Positions 63,308 to 64,000 of a stretch of DNA of 64,000 nucleotides are shown here, piece by piece. Both the position numbers and the translations under genes were made by a program. The stretch lies in assembly GCA_965230265.1 (NCBI GenBank), contig OZ245999.1, forward strand, positions 992,001 through 1,056,000. The letters run 5' to 3'. Below the pieces are notes generated by a model, which worked only from the letters and a program-made list of their open reading frames with translations, was not told the DNA's origin and did no database searches. Each line of letters opens with the position of its first letter. The stretch's first letter is position 1. Source of the stretch: JAJFKX01 sp965230265. GTDB taxonomy: Bacteria > Pseudomonadota > Gammaproteobacteria > Xanthomonadales > Wenzhouxiangellaceae.

Positions 63308-64000
63308 ATGGTCATGGTATTAATACGATTTTTCATCATCGGCTTAGTGCTGAGCACCAATGTGGCTATAGCTCAGAATACTGCATTGGTTGGTGGTACG
63401 CTGGTGGATGGTCTGGGTGCATCGCCAATTTTTGACAGTGTCATTCTGATTCAAGAAGATACTATTGTTGCCACAGGGACACAGCGCGAGCTGGCTGTGC
63501 CTGATGGCTATCAGTTGATTTCCACAGAAGGTATGACGGTAATGCCCGGCTTGTGGGAAATGCATGCACATTTAATGATCAACGGGCATTCCGACTATGA
63601 GCACTGGGATGTGGCATACAAAGATCGCCTGGAAGATGAAATTATGCCATCCTCAGCGGTGCAATTATTATTGGCAGGTGTTACCACGGCCCGTGATCTG
63701 GGCGCGCCATTGGCCGAATCGATTTCGATTAAACAGCGCATTGAGTCAGGTGTTTTGCCTGGACCACGGTTATTTGTTTCAGGCCCTTTCATTCAACACA
63801 AAGCCTATCCGGGCACTGAAAATTTTCGCTGGGGGATTGAAGGTGAACGCGATGCACGGGCCAAGGTGCGCCGCTTGCACGATGCAGGTATGGATGTCAT
63901 TAAGTTAATTGATCAGGATGAGATGACACTGGCTGAAGCCGCAGCGGTGGTTGATGAAGCCCATAAACTCAATATGAAAGTGGTGGGACATTCGCATCGT
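63308..64000 (+). CDS. Second exported amidohydrolase, cut by the window end
   Basis: The frame stays open from ATG 63308 to the window edge (231 codons, no stop). A signal peptide (MVMVLIRFFIIGLVLSTNVAIA) is followed by QNTALVGGTLVDGLGASP, GLWEMHAHLMINGHSDY and MKVVGHSHR. The sequence is closely parallel to the gene before it, differing in places such as LIDQDEMTLAEAAAV against MVDQDEMTREEAVAV. It is a tandem paralogue, probably read in the same operon. An ATG at 63314 is an alternative start. AGGA lies 5-8 bases upstream. Confidence 0.85.
   Translation, partial: MVMVLIRFFIIGLVLSTNVAIAQNTALVGGTLVDGLGASPIFDSVILIQEDTIVATGTQRELAVPDGYQLISTEGMTVMPGLWEMHAHLMINGHSDYEHWDVAYKDRLEDEIMPSSAVQLLLAGVTTARDLGAPLAESISIKQRIESGVLPGPRLFVSGPFIQHKAYPGTENFRWGIEGERDARAKVRRLHDAGMDVIKLIDQDEMTLAEAAAVVDEAHKLNMKVVGHSHR

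Overview
The window looks like chromosomal DNA of a free-living, probably aquatic gammaproteobacterium related to the Pseudomonadales/Cellvibrionales/Oceanospirillales. The evidence is the thiO-fimU-pilVWX-pilY1-pilY2-pilE order known from Pseudomonas aeruginosa, the map-glnD...dapD neighbourhood, MetX in place of MetA, and moderate base composition. Species cannot be named from the sequence. There is no rRNA, no CRISPR array, no phage and no complete insertion sequence.

Region 1 (1-13180, minus strand) is a type IV pilus minor-pilin locus read fimU-pilV-pilW-pilX-pilY1-pilY2-pilE. It is followed at once by a second full pilX-pilY1-pilY2-pilE cassette. Both units are preceded by the same pair of 10-bp direct repeats 20 bp apart, close to the AlgR (LytTR) recognition sequence. 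Region 2 (13183-18980, plus) holds thiO, tRNA-Thr(CGT), and an ABC ATPase/permease/HlyD exporter operon.

Region 3 (19050-32029) is a stress island: a P2-type cation ATPase, a beta-CASP metallo-beta-lactamase protein, three tandem-domain Usp proteins, an eRF1-like 'host attachment' protein, a DksA/TraR zinc-finger protein, Hsp20, a FixL-FixJ two-component pair, a free-standing receiver whose phospho-acceptor Asp is Glu, and a D-lactate-type dehydrogenase. FixL keeps the haem-ligand His of oxygen-sensing FixL. Sequences very like the FixJ class I site lie 65-93 bp upstream of four start codons here (ATPase, UspE-like 1, Hsp20, UspE-like 2). This predicts a local FixLJ regulon that joins oxygen sensing to stress survival instead of nitrogen fixation. 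It is the most interesting reading of the window.

Region 4 (32161-48409) is mainly housekeeping: a beta-helix exported protein, serA divergent from a D-2-hydroxyglutarate-dehydrogenase-like flavoprotein, an EF-G-like GTPase, a glycine-zipper lipoprotein, prmC behind an RND efflux pair, and map-glnD. Region 5 (48448-56336) is aspartate-family and TCA metabolism: a tightly overlapping metX-metB-aspartokinase/homoserine dehydrogenase operon behind a SAM-I riboswitch with a recognisable promoter, then dapD and sucCD. Region 6 (56407-64000) has nadE, rsmC, rimO, a CDF transporter, a MITE-like element with 35-bp terminal inverted repeats, and two tandem paralogous exported amidohydrolases, the second cut by the window end.
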